Origin: Diplosphaera chodatii
Lineage: Eukaryota > Chlorophyta > Trebouxiophyceae > Prasiolales > Stichococcaceae
Direction: 5' to 3'
Length of the DNA stretch: 64,000 nt
Assembly (NCBI GenBank): GCA_032358165.1
Contig: JAALGY010000061.1
Location: forward strand, 1,798,001 to 1,862,000
Below are positions 34,402-45,235 of this stretch, piece by piece. The position numbers and the translations under genes are program-made. Each line of letters starts with the position of its first letter. Within the stretch, counting starts at the first letter, position 1. The notes beneath the pieces are model-generated. The model searched no databases, was not told the DNA's origin, and saw only the letters and a list, made by a program, of their open reading frames with translations.

Positions 34402-37400
34402 CTAGACCTCGCAGACGCTCACGAAAGTCCCTTCCTGTGACGGGCTCTGCTCACCGAAGACAGTTTTCTTCAGCACTGGCGCGCCCTCCTCAACATCATG
34501 AGCCTCCCCTACCACCTGCAGGGGGTGCCAAGGCGGTGGTTTGCAGCAGGCCATCTGATGGTGCCAGGGCCAGCAACAGTTCAACCCTTCTCACCAGCCC
34601 TGATACCTCACACGGGCAGAGGTCAGCGGAGAGTCTATGGTGTGGGTGCTGAATGAGGAATAGAGCCCCGGGGTGCACCTTGATGCGAGTCGAGGCGCTG
34701 GCGTTGTAGTTGTGGCAGGCGTGGCGGACGGACTTGGTGAACAGCGGCGGCCCACACCTGAGCAGCCACAGGAACGCTCAACGGCATGCCAGCAGCTGTC
34801 AGACTCCATGGCACCATTGCACGTCGATGTGCACAAAAACGAGCAGGAGCACAGTGCGTGCCGTCATGCTGAGGCTTGGCAGGCATCCCACTCACACAAA
34901 CACGCCGACGGTCTGCCCTGGGTGGTTGTCCGCCACATCGCCGATGATCCTGGTCCAATCGGGCCGTCCGAACTGTGTCACCACCTGTGGGCACGAAATG
35001 GAGGGGTGTATCGCTCACCCCCGTTGCAAGCGTTGCACGCCAAACAGGATCACTGGATACACACACAAGCACACCAGAGTCAGGCCGCAGGGTCTGGTGA
35101 GTGCCATCCTCAAGATAAACAGCTCACAGAAATTTGCCGGCCATCCGAAGCCACTTCCGAGCAGTGCAGCGTGCAAGGAGCACCAGAGGGAGGAGGCATC
35201 TCTGCAGGCTGCCCACCTTGGACTTGAGGCCAATGACGACGTCCACGCCCTGCTGCCGATGGAGCGCCTCCTGCCCCAGCTGCGCGCCGGAGACAGCACA
35301 GCGGTCAACAAACGGCACCAGCTCACACAGTGCAGCTGCAGCAGTCGCTGCACTACGTTCGGACATTGGCGACAGAACAGCTGGCCTGACGCTGAACTGC
35401 GTCACACAGCCTGCCATTGCTGCCAAACAGTCAGGGGGTGTGCGTCCTGGGTACGGCAACGCACCTTGACGAAGATGGCGTTGAGGTCGGGGCCGTTCTT
35501 GTCGTCGGGCTTGACGGCTGTGAGGTGAATGCGCGGCTCGATGAGGCCCAGCTGGTCGTCGCCCGAGATTGTCTCCAGGGTGCTGGCAAAGTAGTTGGGC
35601 GCCGTGGTGTCGCCCACCACCCAGTCTGCGCACATGATCAATCAGCTCGCCGTCAGGTGCGTCAGGGGTTGGGAATGACGCACCCTACAGCGCACTTCCT
35701 GCAGGTGTTTGCGCGCTGTTGACAGTCCGGGCTCTGAGGGTTCCGCTCTGCAGGTCACGTGCATGCTCCTGTCCAGCGCATTGCAGCAGGTGGACCAGGA
35801 GTAGGGGAGGCAGGGTGTGCTGCAAAGAGCGCACGGAAGTAGATCTTCTCCACGTGGGCGCCCGACCCGGCGGTCACATGCTGCACGTTGCCGCACTCGG
35901 TGCACACGCCGCTCTCCAGCTTGTTCACCATGTCCGCCAGCACCGAGGCGAAGGGCGTCACGCCGATGCCTGCGCCCACCAGCACCACCACCTCGTAGTC
36001 CTGCACAGCAGTAGGCAGGGGGCAGAGTCGGAAAGGGACATTGTGATAGGAGGGCGTGACACCGATGCCCGCGCCCACCAGCACCACCACCTTGTGGTCC
36101 TGCGCGCAGTAGGCAGGGGCGCAACTCAGCAGGGACATCATGATACGAGGGCATATGAGCCCAGTCTTGTGCGTGCTACCACCACCACCACCTTGTAGTC
36201 CTGCGCGTGATAAGCAGGGGTGCGCAACAAGCAAGACATGAATGGGGAAGCTCCCCAGGAAGGACCACCACCTCGATGATCGCACCAGCCGGCAGTGAAC
36301 GAAGCACATATGATTTGTCGTGGACCGGAAGTTTCCTGCCATGGACCTGGTTCAGAGTGTGCTCCCCCATCCGATGCTCAACACAGAAGCTGCTCAAGCC
36401 GGGCAGCAGACATCAAGTTTAATCAATTAAATAATGCACAAATAGAAAAACTTTCTCAATCAATTAATGAAAACTTCACACTTGCAACTGAATTAAATTT
36501 AACCCTAAACCCTTTTATACTGGCGCACCTCCCAGCGCATGGCGGGCGCGGCGTAGGGGCCGTCCAGCAGCACCAGCGGCGCGTTGGGCAGCGGGTCCCA
36601 GTTGCAGGCGCGCAGGCTGGCGCGGGTGCGCCGGCGCTGCAGGGTGGGCGTCAGCCCCGCGGCCGCGCCCGGCAGGAACGTGTCCTGGCGCGACTGCAGG
36701 CCCTTCGCCGTCTGCACAGAGAGGGACTGCGCTCAGCCTGCTGAAGCGTGAACAGGCAGCGGCACCAGGAGGCGTATGGAGGACGGTGCTGTCATTTGGT
36801 GCCGTGCATCGGCTGCTGCCCTCAGCCCTGCAGCTGTTACGTTTGACAGCGGACATCAAGGCAGCATGGTGGCTGAGCACGTGCGGGGAGCTGAGCTGGA
36901 GGGGCCACAGCGTGCTGCAGACCCCTGGATGGTGCCGGCCCATCGCTGCCAGCCTGTTGCTGTTGCTGTTGCAGACAAGTTTGCGCTGCCAGCCACGTGC
37001 GAGGTGAAGGCGCTCCAGGGCGGGTCACCTTGCCGCTGCCTCCGTCGCTGCCCTTGCCGCTGCCCTTGCCGCTCCTGTTCATGAAGGCCTGCGACAGCGT
37101 CACCGAGCGCGCCAGGCTGACGCTCGCCCGCGTGGGGGCCAGCTCGCTCACGAAGGACTGCCCGCCCTTCGTCGAGTCCCCCTTCATGGAGTCCCCCTTG
37201 AGGGACTCGCCTTTGGGTGACCCCGGCAGCGGCAGAGCGCTCTGCAGACAGGCAGCACCAAGATGTTGATGCCACTGATTGCAAGGTTCAACCTTGGCAT
37301 GGGCTGCGGACTGAAGCAGTCATGCAGTGAAAGCTTTGTGCATCGCCCATGGCTGCCAGAAGATGTTGAAGCTCACCTCAACTGTCGTTGCATACTGCAT

Positions 37401-40400
37401 CATGTGCTCGTACAGCGCATGTGTCCAGTCGCCAGCGTCCCGGATGTGTACTGACACATATGGGTCGCCAGGCGCGCTTGTGATGGCTGCAGACACATTC
37501 AGGCAAGTTTACTGCTGGGGCGGACGCGCAGTCATCCTTTGTGGTGGACGCATGTGTCTGGCATCATTGCACGCTTGGTGAACGTCTCACAGCAGGAGCC
37601 CAATTGTTTGCTACAACAAGATTGACAGAACAGGATTAGCAGGAAGGAACGCACTGAAAGGGTGCCATTCCATGACTGAGATGGCTGGCACGTTGATGAA
37701 CATGTACATGCCGGGCCTGCACACCCAAACGCGAGAGTGTGAGTTGCCCCCATGGCGCTAGAAGCATAGCCATTGTTAGATCCTGATGACAGCGCCGAGG
37801 AAGGCATGTGCGCAACATGAGGAGTCCGATAGTGACATCAGCAGTGGTCGGTGCTTGGGCGCACCGCAGGCAAGACGAGAGCATGGCCATGGTTCTACTA
37901 TGACGTCTTCACAACCGTCCATGCCCTACAGCCATGGCTGCAGCCACTCACCTGTAGGAGAAGTCACGCGGCCGGCGCATGCGCAGCACCACGACGCCGC
38001 CGCCGCGGCCCTTGACGCCCGGCAGCAGCTCCACATCCAGCAGGTCGCCCTGCAGTGGAATGAACAAGAGCTCAGGCGACGCTCTGGACCTCGGGGTAAT
38101 GTCGTCACACGCACATTGTGTACTGCGCTGCTTGTCCGCTGATCAAAAGGTGGCCATGAAAGAGTCACCTTGAAGGCGACATTCCGCACAAGGCGCCAGA
38201 TGCGCTCCGCGATGTACAGCGCCAGCGGGATGCAGCAGTATATCTGCAACGGACAGATGCGAGGAGGTGTTCTAGCTTACAGCAGTGACTTTCGCTCCAG
38301 GTGTGCAGCAACACTTTGTGCTCTGCAGCTCAGGGGACCATGCACAGATACTCATCATGCATCTGCACACGACGGCGTCAGGAGCTCAGATGGGTGTATA
38401 TGCTAGAAAGCATGTGTATACGACTCACCCAGGTGGTACTGCGTCCATACTTGTGTCGTGACGGCCGGCCCGGGTACGGGTGCAGGATGAGCGCGGTGTA
38501 GAAGATGACCCACATCACGATGTGTGTGACGGAGAAGTAGGTGAAGTTGTTGAGGAACCGCCCGATGGCCGTGTTCTTGATGCACTTCATCATCCGGGGG
38601 TAGTAGGTGGCAAACGGATAGCCCAGCAGGAGCGCGGCCCACATGATGTAGCCTGCAAGACGCAGAGCCAGGTCAGCAGAATATCCGTGCTCCACAGCAG
38701 GGTCCCCCGATGTCGGGGCTGACTGACAGAGGGCTTAGCGGAGTGCTAGTTATGGCAGCTGCGAACCGCGCAGCATGCCGCGCCGCCCCACCTGTGATGC
38801 TGACCTCCCGCGTCCAAAGGTCATGTGCGCTGGGCGGCGGCGTGCCGAAGGTCTCCACCCAGTTGTGCTTCTCCGTGCCACCGCTTGCCTGCAGCAGATG
38901 GGCGCACACTATAGCTGTTGCTTCAGTGTTTTTCGGGCCCCATGTAGAGCGCAGGAAACAATGGGGTGATCCTGCCGGTTGCGTCACACGACGCGCCATA
39001 TCCATCGGACAGGGGTGTCAGAGGCATACCCAGGCGACATAATTGCCAATGTGGCAGATGGTGTGGCCGGCGGAGCAGATCAGGAGGATGTAGCCGCAGA
39101 GCCGGTGGAAGCTGATGGACTCGTCGAAGGGGAACACATACTTGAGGGGAGTTTCCCTGCAGCAGTTGAGGGCACGGATTCAGGAGGCACCGGCACGGAG
39201 CCGCAAGCTTCGGCGTCCTGCACGACCAGCATGCTGCGGGGTGCTTGCACACCAGCTTCGCGGCTTGCAGCTGCTGGCACAGCACTGTACCTGAGGGCTG
39301 TGATGGTGCGGCGGCACACCGCGAACAGCAGAAGGAACGAGATTGGCTGGATCACCTGTAGTGGAGACAGGCACGCAATGCATGTCAGCTACAACTGGAC
39401 GATCAAGGACATGACCCGGCTGGACCGCTGCCAACATCTGCAGGACATGTCCAGGGCTCCATACCGAGCATGCTATAGATTGCACAGCAGCGAGCAAGGC
39501 AGGTCCTAGACGGTGCTCTGCAGCGTATACCTGTGCGAAGGCCTTGGCCAGCGGGTAAGCAGCGCCGCTGACATGCGCGTTCAGGTTCTGCCAGTTCCGC
39601 ACATACCCGGCGACAAAAGCGCCCGCTGCAGCAGCATGTGCAGGTGAGCATAAGCCCCAGAACTGCTTCGAAGCAACATTGTTGGGAAAATATCGCACGA
39701 TGGTACAGCATTCGTAGGAAGGTGCAGCAGGGAGTGTCTGGCTGAGCAGCACGCACCCATGGCAAGCCAGAAGATGATCCAGAAGGGCAGGTGCCGGATG
39801 CCCGTCAGCTTCAGGTACAGCTTCATGAGTTTGACCCGCGTGGTGGCCACCCTGTGGTGAGTGAGCCAGCGCTTGAATAGGAGCACCCGGGCCATTTGCC
39901 ATTACAGCACTGGGCAGCCCGGGTCACATGTGCTCTTCGACATGCACTGGAAGAGCGCAGCACGCAGCAGCGGCTGGCTCTGGTGTGCCTCAGTCCCGGC
40001 CACATCATGCAGGCATGAGGAAGGTCGCAGGCGCCACTCACACATTCTGGCCGTGGTGCCGCTTGGCCAGCTGCTCCACCTGCTGGATGTGGTTCTTGAG
40101 CATGGCCACCAGGTCCTCGAAGCGCACCGTCTCGGTGACGAGCCCGCTGTTGATCCTGCGGGGGCAGCCAGGAACAGGTGGCTGAGCTCAGCTGTGCACT
40201 GGTCGGAGAACAGAGAGGCGCCCGCTCAGGGCTCGCACCAGCTGTCCCGCATAGTGCACGGCCAGGCGGCCGGTGCCTTCACACTGATACCTCTCAAGCT
40301 GTCCAGCGTCAGCAGCAGCTGCTTTGGGAGCGCCAGCAGGCGGCCTGGTGCCTCAGTGCTCACAGCTCCCGCACCTGGCCAGCTTGTCCTGCTGCAGGGA

Positions 40401-42534
40401 CTCCTCCTCGGCGATGCCGGTGTCGCTCCGCGCCGTGGTCTTGGAGGACGCCTGGATGTCCCGCATCAGCGCCTCAGCCACGCGGCTGAGCTGCCGGTCG
40501 GTCACGGGGATCTTTAGCTTGACGAAAGCCACCTTCAGGACACGCACGGTAGGTGACATGAGTGAACCCACGCTGGCTTGGCATCTGGTGGGCCTGTGCA
40601 TGCTGACGCCGCTGCATCGCATCTTGAAAGGCAGGCTGCCGGTCTGCTGGTGGGGTGTCAGGGGCCCGAGCAATGCTAGTAACCAAGCTTGGGGTTTGGG
40701 TCAGTCATGAGTCTGTTTGCCACTCATGCTGCCTGCCAGAGGTCCCTGACCTCTCTACCGGGTACGCTCACTCAACAAACACGTGTCCAGCCAGCACAGA
40801 GCACAGCGGCACACACTTGGCGGGTGCAAGTGCAAGGAGGAGGAGACTGAGTCAATGCTCTGCGTGAAGGAAGGCAGTGAGAGAAGAGGAGGGAGCTGCC
40901 GGCGCGCCCACCTTCAGGATCTCCACCATGTTCTCCCGCGCAATGGAGCCGTCGCCGTGTGTGTCCAGCAGCTCGAAGGTGATGCGCAGGTGGTCCTCCA
41001 GGCTGGCGTGCTCCAGGGTGAGTAAAGCGTCCACCAGCCGCTCCGCCGGCACCTCCTCCGCGCCCTCTGTGGTGCATGAAAAGAACGTGCGTCAGGGGTT
41101 AACGGCCGCAGATCCACCAGGCACGAGACCTTCGGATGTGCGCAGCTGGTGCCAGTTGTACAGCCGCCGCAATCGTGGTCGTGGTGTCTGCATCCTCTCT
41201 GCACGCTCATGCAGCGGACGATGTCAGAATTTTCCATGCCACATGGGTGCGGCCATGGTCGACAAGCTGTAGATCATCCTCGAGTGCCCCACTAGGCCCG
41301 TTGGCAGCAGAAGTGACCCGTCGCTCTGTCGGCTTACTGAACGTCCATGCCAAGGCGTCCCAACAGTCGCGCTTAGTCATGGACACCCTGCGCACAGCCT
41401 GCCAGCAGGGCACTGCCAAAGTGCTCCGTCTTTGACATCTGCTGGTGTTTCTCGTCGGTCAGAGCCACATCTTGCCCCAGGCTCGAGTGTCACAGGCTGT
41501 CCTGCCGGTGCTGCAGGTAATTTATGTGGTGCCGCCGTGACAAAACCGCCGGTACGCAGCCAGGCGTCCTTGTGACAACAGCAGCAGGACTGCTGCGCAG
41601 ACCTGGGCATGGCATACGACCGCCACTATAGTGCGTGTGAGAGACGCACCTGGGTTCTGCGACTCGAACAGGCGCTGCGCGACGACGCTGCTGCCCATGC
41701 GCTGCACGACTACATCCTCGAAGCTGCGCCCCGAGACCAGCAGCTTGCTGGGCTCCCGGCCCGTCTGGCTGGCCATCCTGCCCAGCACGGCGCTGCGCTG
41801 CAGCGCAGCCAAGCACAGAGCGCATCGGTACAGGCCAAATATTCAGTTGGCTGAGCTGGCCCATCGCACTGTCACGTTTGTGCCTGGAAACGATTCGGAA
41901 GGCTCGTCCGCCCGCAGGGGTTTAGGATCCTCACATGAGGCATTTGCAATCATCACAACGGTCGCCGAAGCAGATATATATATGATCAGCGCTTCAGGAT
42001 GCAGGGACGGCGGCCAGCCTGTGCAGAACCTTTGCACGACGTCTGCGGTTTGCGCATGGCAACAGAGCTCGGAAGTACAATCGCAGAGCACAACATTATC
42101 GGAATCCGCAGCGGTGCAGGCGAATGGCAAGCCCACGAAGCCTGCAATAAGGTCCTGCATCCGACGCGGCTGCCAGCTATACAAAGATATTGGCTTGCGT
42201 TGCATTTGGCGCCCACCTCCGACTGGAACTCCCCGTGCTCCGCTGAGTCGCTCATTACGGTGAAGCTCCGGTGCAGGCTGCTCGCCGCCCGGGTAGTGGA
42301 GCTGAGCCTCGACATGCGCGTAGAGCTCCTGCCCATGGTCCCCATCCTCGTGCCCACACGGGTGAAGCCGGCGAGTGGAGGCATGTCGTCCACGGTGTCC
42401 AGCTCCTCGGCCTCCATGTCAACGTCCTTGTCGGCCTCATGATGGCCGGAGGGCGACAGGTTGAACTGTGGCAGGCTGACACTGCTGCTGCCGTTCTGCT
42501 CCGGCCCGTCGAACGGGCCGGCCGTCGCGGCCAT
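34402..42534 (-). CDS. RBOH: respiratory-burst NADPH oxidase (RBOH/NOX)
   Basis: 23 exons in phase (high to low): 42217-42534, 41650-41797, 40912-41066, 40375-40532, 40042-40155, 39757-39851, 39531-39625, 39291-39355, 39030-39156, 38792-38888, 38429-38652, 38169-38243, 37952-38049, 37655-37716, 37377-37486, 37029-37241, 36529-36711, 35835-36000, 35465-35625, 35217-35279, 34896-34984, 34679-34757, 34402-34515; 1002 residues. It transfers electrons from cytosolic NADPH through FAD and two haems to oxygen, making superoxide outside the cell or in an organelle lumen. Seen: regulatory N-terminus with one EF-hand-like loop (DTHGDGSIAREN; its 12th position is Asn, not Glu), six membrane helices with paired histidines about 14 apart (FHRLCGYILLICSAGH; THIVMWVIFYTALILH), FAD motif HPFTITSAPGD (about 609-619), NADPH motifs VGAGIGVTPF (about 787-796) and CGPPLFTKS. 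Residues 648-718 are a Lys/Gly/Ser-rich insertion inside the FAD/NADPH half. The intron at 36001-36528 carries exon-fragment duplications and an AT-rich island. Confidence 0.9.
36001..36280 (-). repeat. tandem copies of an intron-exon junction (about 100 bases each)
   Basis: Upstream of the exon starting at 36000, near-copies of its first about 45 bases plus the preceding intron end begin at 36099 and 36200, with a degenerate further copy near 36280. Units are 99 and 101 bases. Each copy ends in an intact acceptor (gcgcag or gtgcag). The unit at 36001-36099 has no stop and is a multiple of three. Confidence 0.85.
36415..36520 (+). other. AT-rich island, possible organelle-DNA insertion
   Basis: About 106 bases of strongly AT-rich sequence lie in an otherwise GC-rich intron of the oxidase gene. 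The plus strand is open throughout with A/T-ending codons (for example FNQLNNAQIEKLSQSINEN). It resembles plastid or mitochondrial coding sequence in composition; the source is not identified. It ends with aaccctaaaccc. Confidence 0.5.
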
Positions 42535-43137
42535 GGCGATGCGGTGATCGCAGCAGGACCTGGCGTTACGACCTGCAAAACGCTGGCGCGATCAAACAGG
42601 CGCTAGACTCGCTTAGGTTGTCGAGGACACCTGCGATGAGTCTTCACCACGCTGCACCAACCGGAGACTCCGATCCTCCGACAAGCAGGATGCTCGGGTC
42701 GGCTTTGATCAATTGTGCCGTATGTCTCGATGCACATTGCGCGCAGTGACTCTGGTCGGCCATCGCAGCAGCGGACACACGTTGGAAGCAACTGAACCCC
42801 CCTGCATGGCCCAACCTCGTGCGACTTGACCGCCGTACCGTCACAGCATGCCACATCAGCAGATCGAGCCAATATGGTGATGCCTATGCAAACAGAGCCT
42901 GCTAATTGAATCGTTTATGAGGCGAGGCCTGGACGCACAGAAACCTGTCGTACCACACGCCGCCTGCTGACACCTGCCATCAGACCCTTCAGACCGCTAG
43001 CACCACGGGTCACCCCGCAGTCACCATCACACTAACTGTTGCGGCCTGCCAATCAAGGCCGTCTGCTGCGCTGCATCCCCTGCTGCCACCCTCGAGCCGC
43101 TGCTGCTGTCCGACACATCCACCAGCAGTCTGCTGCG
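42535..43137. other. promoter of the oxidase and 3' region of CCDC124
   Basis: The oxidase starts at 42534 and CCDC124 ends at 43138, both on the minus strand. No coding signal was seen between them. Confidence 0.5.
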
Positions 43138-44604
43138 TCATCCAGCGGCCTGCGCCGCCGACAGTGCCGCCTGGTTGTTGGGGTTGGACGGCGACTTGAG
43201 CCAAGCCTTCCATGCCAGATCCTGCACAGAAAGCACACATACGCTTCTTCCCCTGCTTCGACCGAATACAGGACCACACAGCGACGACACACATGTGCCT
43301 CGTCTGTGATTACTCACCTTGTATTGTGAGGTGCGCAGCCCGGGCTTCTCCTGCATGTGCGAGACCAGCGGTAAGACCTTGCCGCACTTAGTCATCACCG
43401 CAGGGACTGCCAGTAGCACACAGCACAGCGCAGGCATTGACAACGAGACCGTCACTCAGCCCACAATGACAGCGACCGGGGGCCTCACCTGCCGTAGTCG
43501 CGCGACCTCTTGCTCCTCGAATGCTGCATGTGCTGCCTTCTGCCGCCTGCACAATGATGCAGGCACGCTTGGTGCGCAGTGAGGCATGCAAACTGTTGCC
43601 TGTGCCGGCAGCGAGGAGGCAACAGCTGCCAAGTTGGTGGAAAGTCTTATCAACTGATGTGGCAATCAGCTTGACCGTCAATCACCCTACCTTTCTGGGT
43701 GCGCATCCACATCGGGTGACTTTCCGCCGGCGATGCCCAGCAGCGAGATGGCATCTGTGACGGAGCGCGCCGCTGCACCGTCGGCCTGCCTGTTCACGTT
43801 CTCCGTCTGCAGGGTGACAGTCGCATGGCCTTGGCGATGCTGAGTTTGCCGAGCATGCTGGTGCCCAGCACCACCAGCTGCTGACGCCATTCAGCAACTT
43901 GAGCACAATGATCAGGCAACCAAACGCCAGGCTGTCCGCTCTGTTAGGCAGACACATGTAGTATGCTCACGTCGACAAGCGCCGCGTATGCATCCTCAGA
44001 CACCAGCCGCTTCTTGGCAGCTGCATCCTCCTCCGCCGCAGTCGCACGCGACTTGCTGTCTGCCTCCCGCGACTTCTGCAGCTGGTAGCTAGTGACCTGC
44101 GTGCAGAAGGTCAGCGTGTTGCCGTGCTGGCACTGTGACTGCTTTGGCCTCAACGTCAAATGGCGTTGCGAAATGACCACATGACAGCAGCACTCGCCTT
44201 CGGCTTTGGCGCCTTCTTGCCGACCTTTGACATCTCCGCCTCCTCTGCCGCTGCCAGCGCCTTGGCCTCCGCCTTCTTCTTGGCGGCCTCAGCGGCGGCG
44301 GACGCCTTGCGCTCCTTGTCCTGCTGCGCCTTGGTCAGCTTGCCTGCAGCGGGGACATACCAAATGAATGCATGTGCCAGCTGCGTGAAGCACATGGTAT
44401 GCCGCTGTGCACCCTTCAATGCCAGTGTGCCAAGTGCTGTGCGAGTAGAGCAACTCGAAGACAAGCACCTTCGCCAGCAGCCGCCCAATCCGCATCCTCC
44501 TTCTGCTTCGCCTCCTTGTCTTTCTTTGACGCCTTTGCGGTCTCCTTCGCAACCCGAGCATCGACAGCCTTCTCGTTGACGCCAGCCTTCTTCAGCTTAC
44601 CCAT
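43138..44604 (-). CDS. CCDC124: CCDC124-family ribosome-associated protein
   Basis: Seven exons in phase (high to low): 44469-44604, 44198-44343, 43971-44096, 43691-43806, 43489-43546, 43318-43350, 43138-43221, giving 232 residues, the usual family size. The N-terminal half is Lys/Ala/Glu-rich and predicted coiled coil (MGKLKKAGVNEKAVDARVAK; KLTKAQQDKERKASAAAE). The conserved C-terminal half reads VTSYQLQKS, YAALVD, ENVNRQ, ARSVTDAISLL, HPERRQKAAHAAFEEQE, PGLRTSQYKDLAWKAWLKSP. CCDC124 (yeast Lso2) binds the ribosomal decoding centre and helps idle ribosomes recover (family knowledge). The second intron fits only a GC donor. The distinct motif order makes the assignment safe. Confidence 0.9.
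44097..44197 (-). other. GC-AG intron in CCDC124
   Basis: The donor on the minus strand reads ccgaag|gcgagt, a good match to the GC-donor consensus, and the acceptor is acgcag. The phase-0 join gives KPK-VTSYQL as the family requires. The only nearby GT (two codons on) gives the wrong phase. Confidence 0.65.
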
Positions 44605-45235
44605 GTTTTTCAGCTGAAGGAACTACAATCAGCAAGAAACCTCAAAACCAATAAAGCTGTATGCTAGGCTGCGGACTGGACGGACGTGAACTCAGGATGC
44701 AAATGTGCATGTGCCACCAGCGAATTTTACCCTGCGATGCGACAGCGCAAGGAAATGGGGCTGCAATGTGGCACGTGGGCGTATAACCCTTTGCGCAAGT
44801 GCAACTGCTGCAGCATACATGTTTGCACGATGGGCCTGGAATGGACCAGATATGGTGCAGGGTGGGTGCTGATGGACATGGGCTGATGGGCATGTCAGCA
44901 CGAAGTGCAAGGTCATTCTCCTGGTTCGGCATACCATCAAGTGGCGTGTTGTATCGTTGCCCGAATTGAAAGCTGCAAGGTGTGAATGCTTTGCTTTCAA
45001 CCTCCAGTATGCAGCACCTCTACATGCGCATCACAAGCTGAGGACACTCAGCGTTAATGCAGAGGCTTGCTTGGTTATCTGTATGCCGCTGCATGTTGCG
45101 CCACAGACGTCGGTATGCCCTGACAGACCAATTCAGCAACCCTACAGCCAGCAGCAGCGGCTTTGCACCCCCGAATCTAGTATACTTCCACTTCGCAGGA
45201 GTCCATGGTCCCAGCACGACCAGCAAGCAGCCGTC
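44605..45235. other. promoter of CCDC124 and 3' region of TM9SF
   Basis: No exon supported. Both flanking genes are on the minus strand. Confidence 0.5.

Noticed and set aside
33763..34440. 225-codon plus-strand frame
   Set aside because: Lies in the 3' space of two convergent genes and overlaps the last oxidase exon. No signal peptide, domain or splice support.
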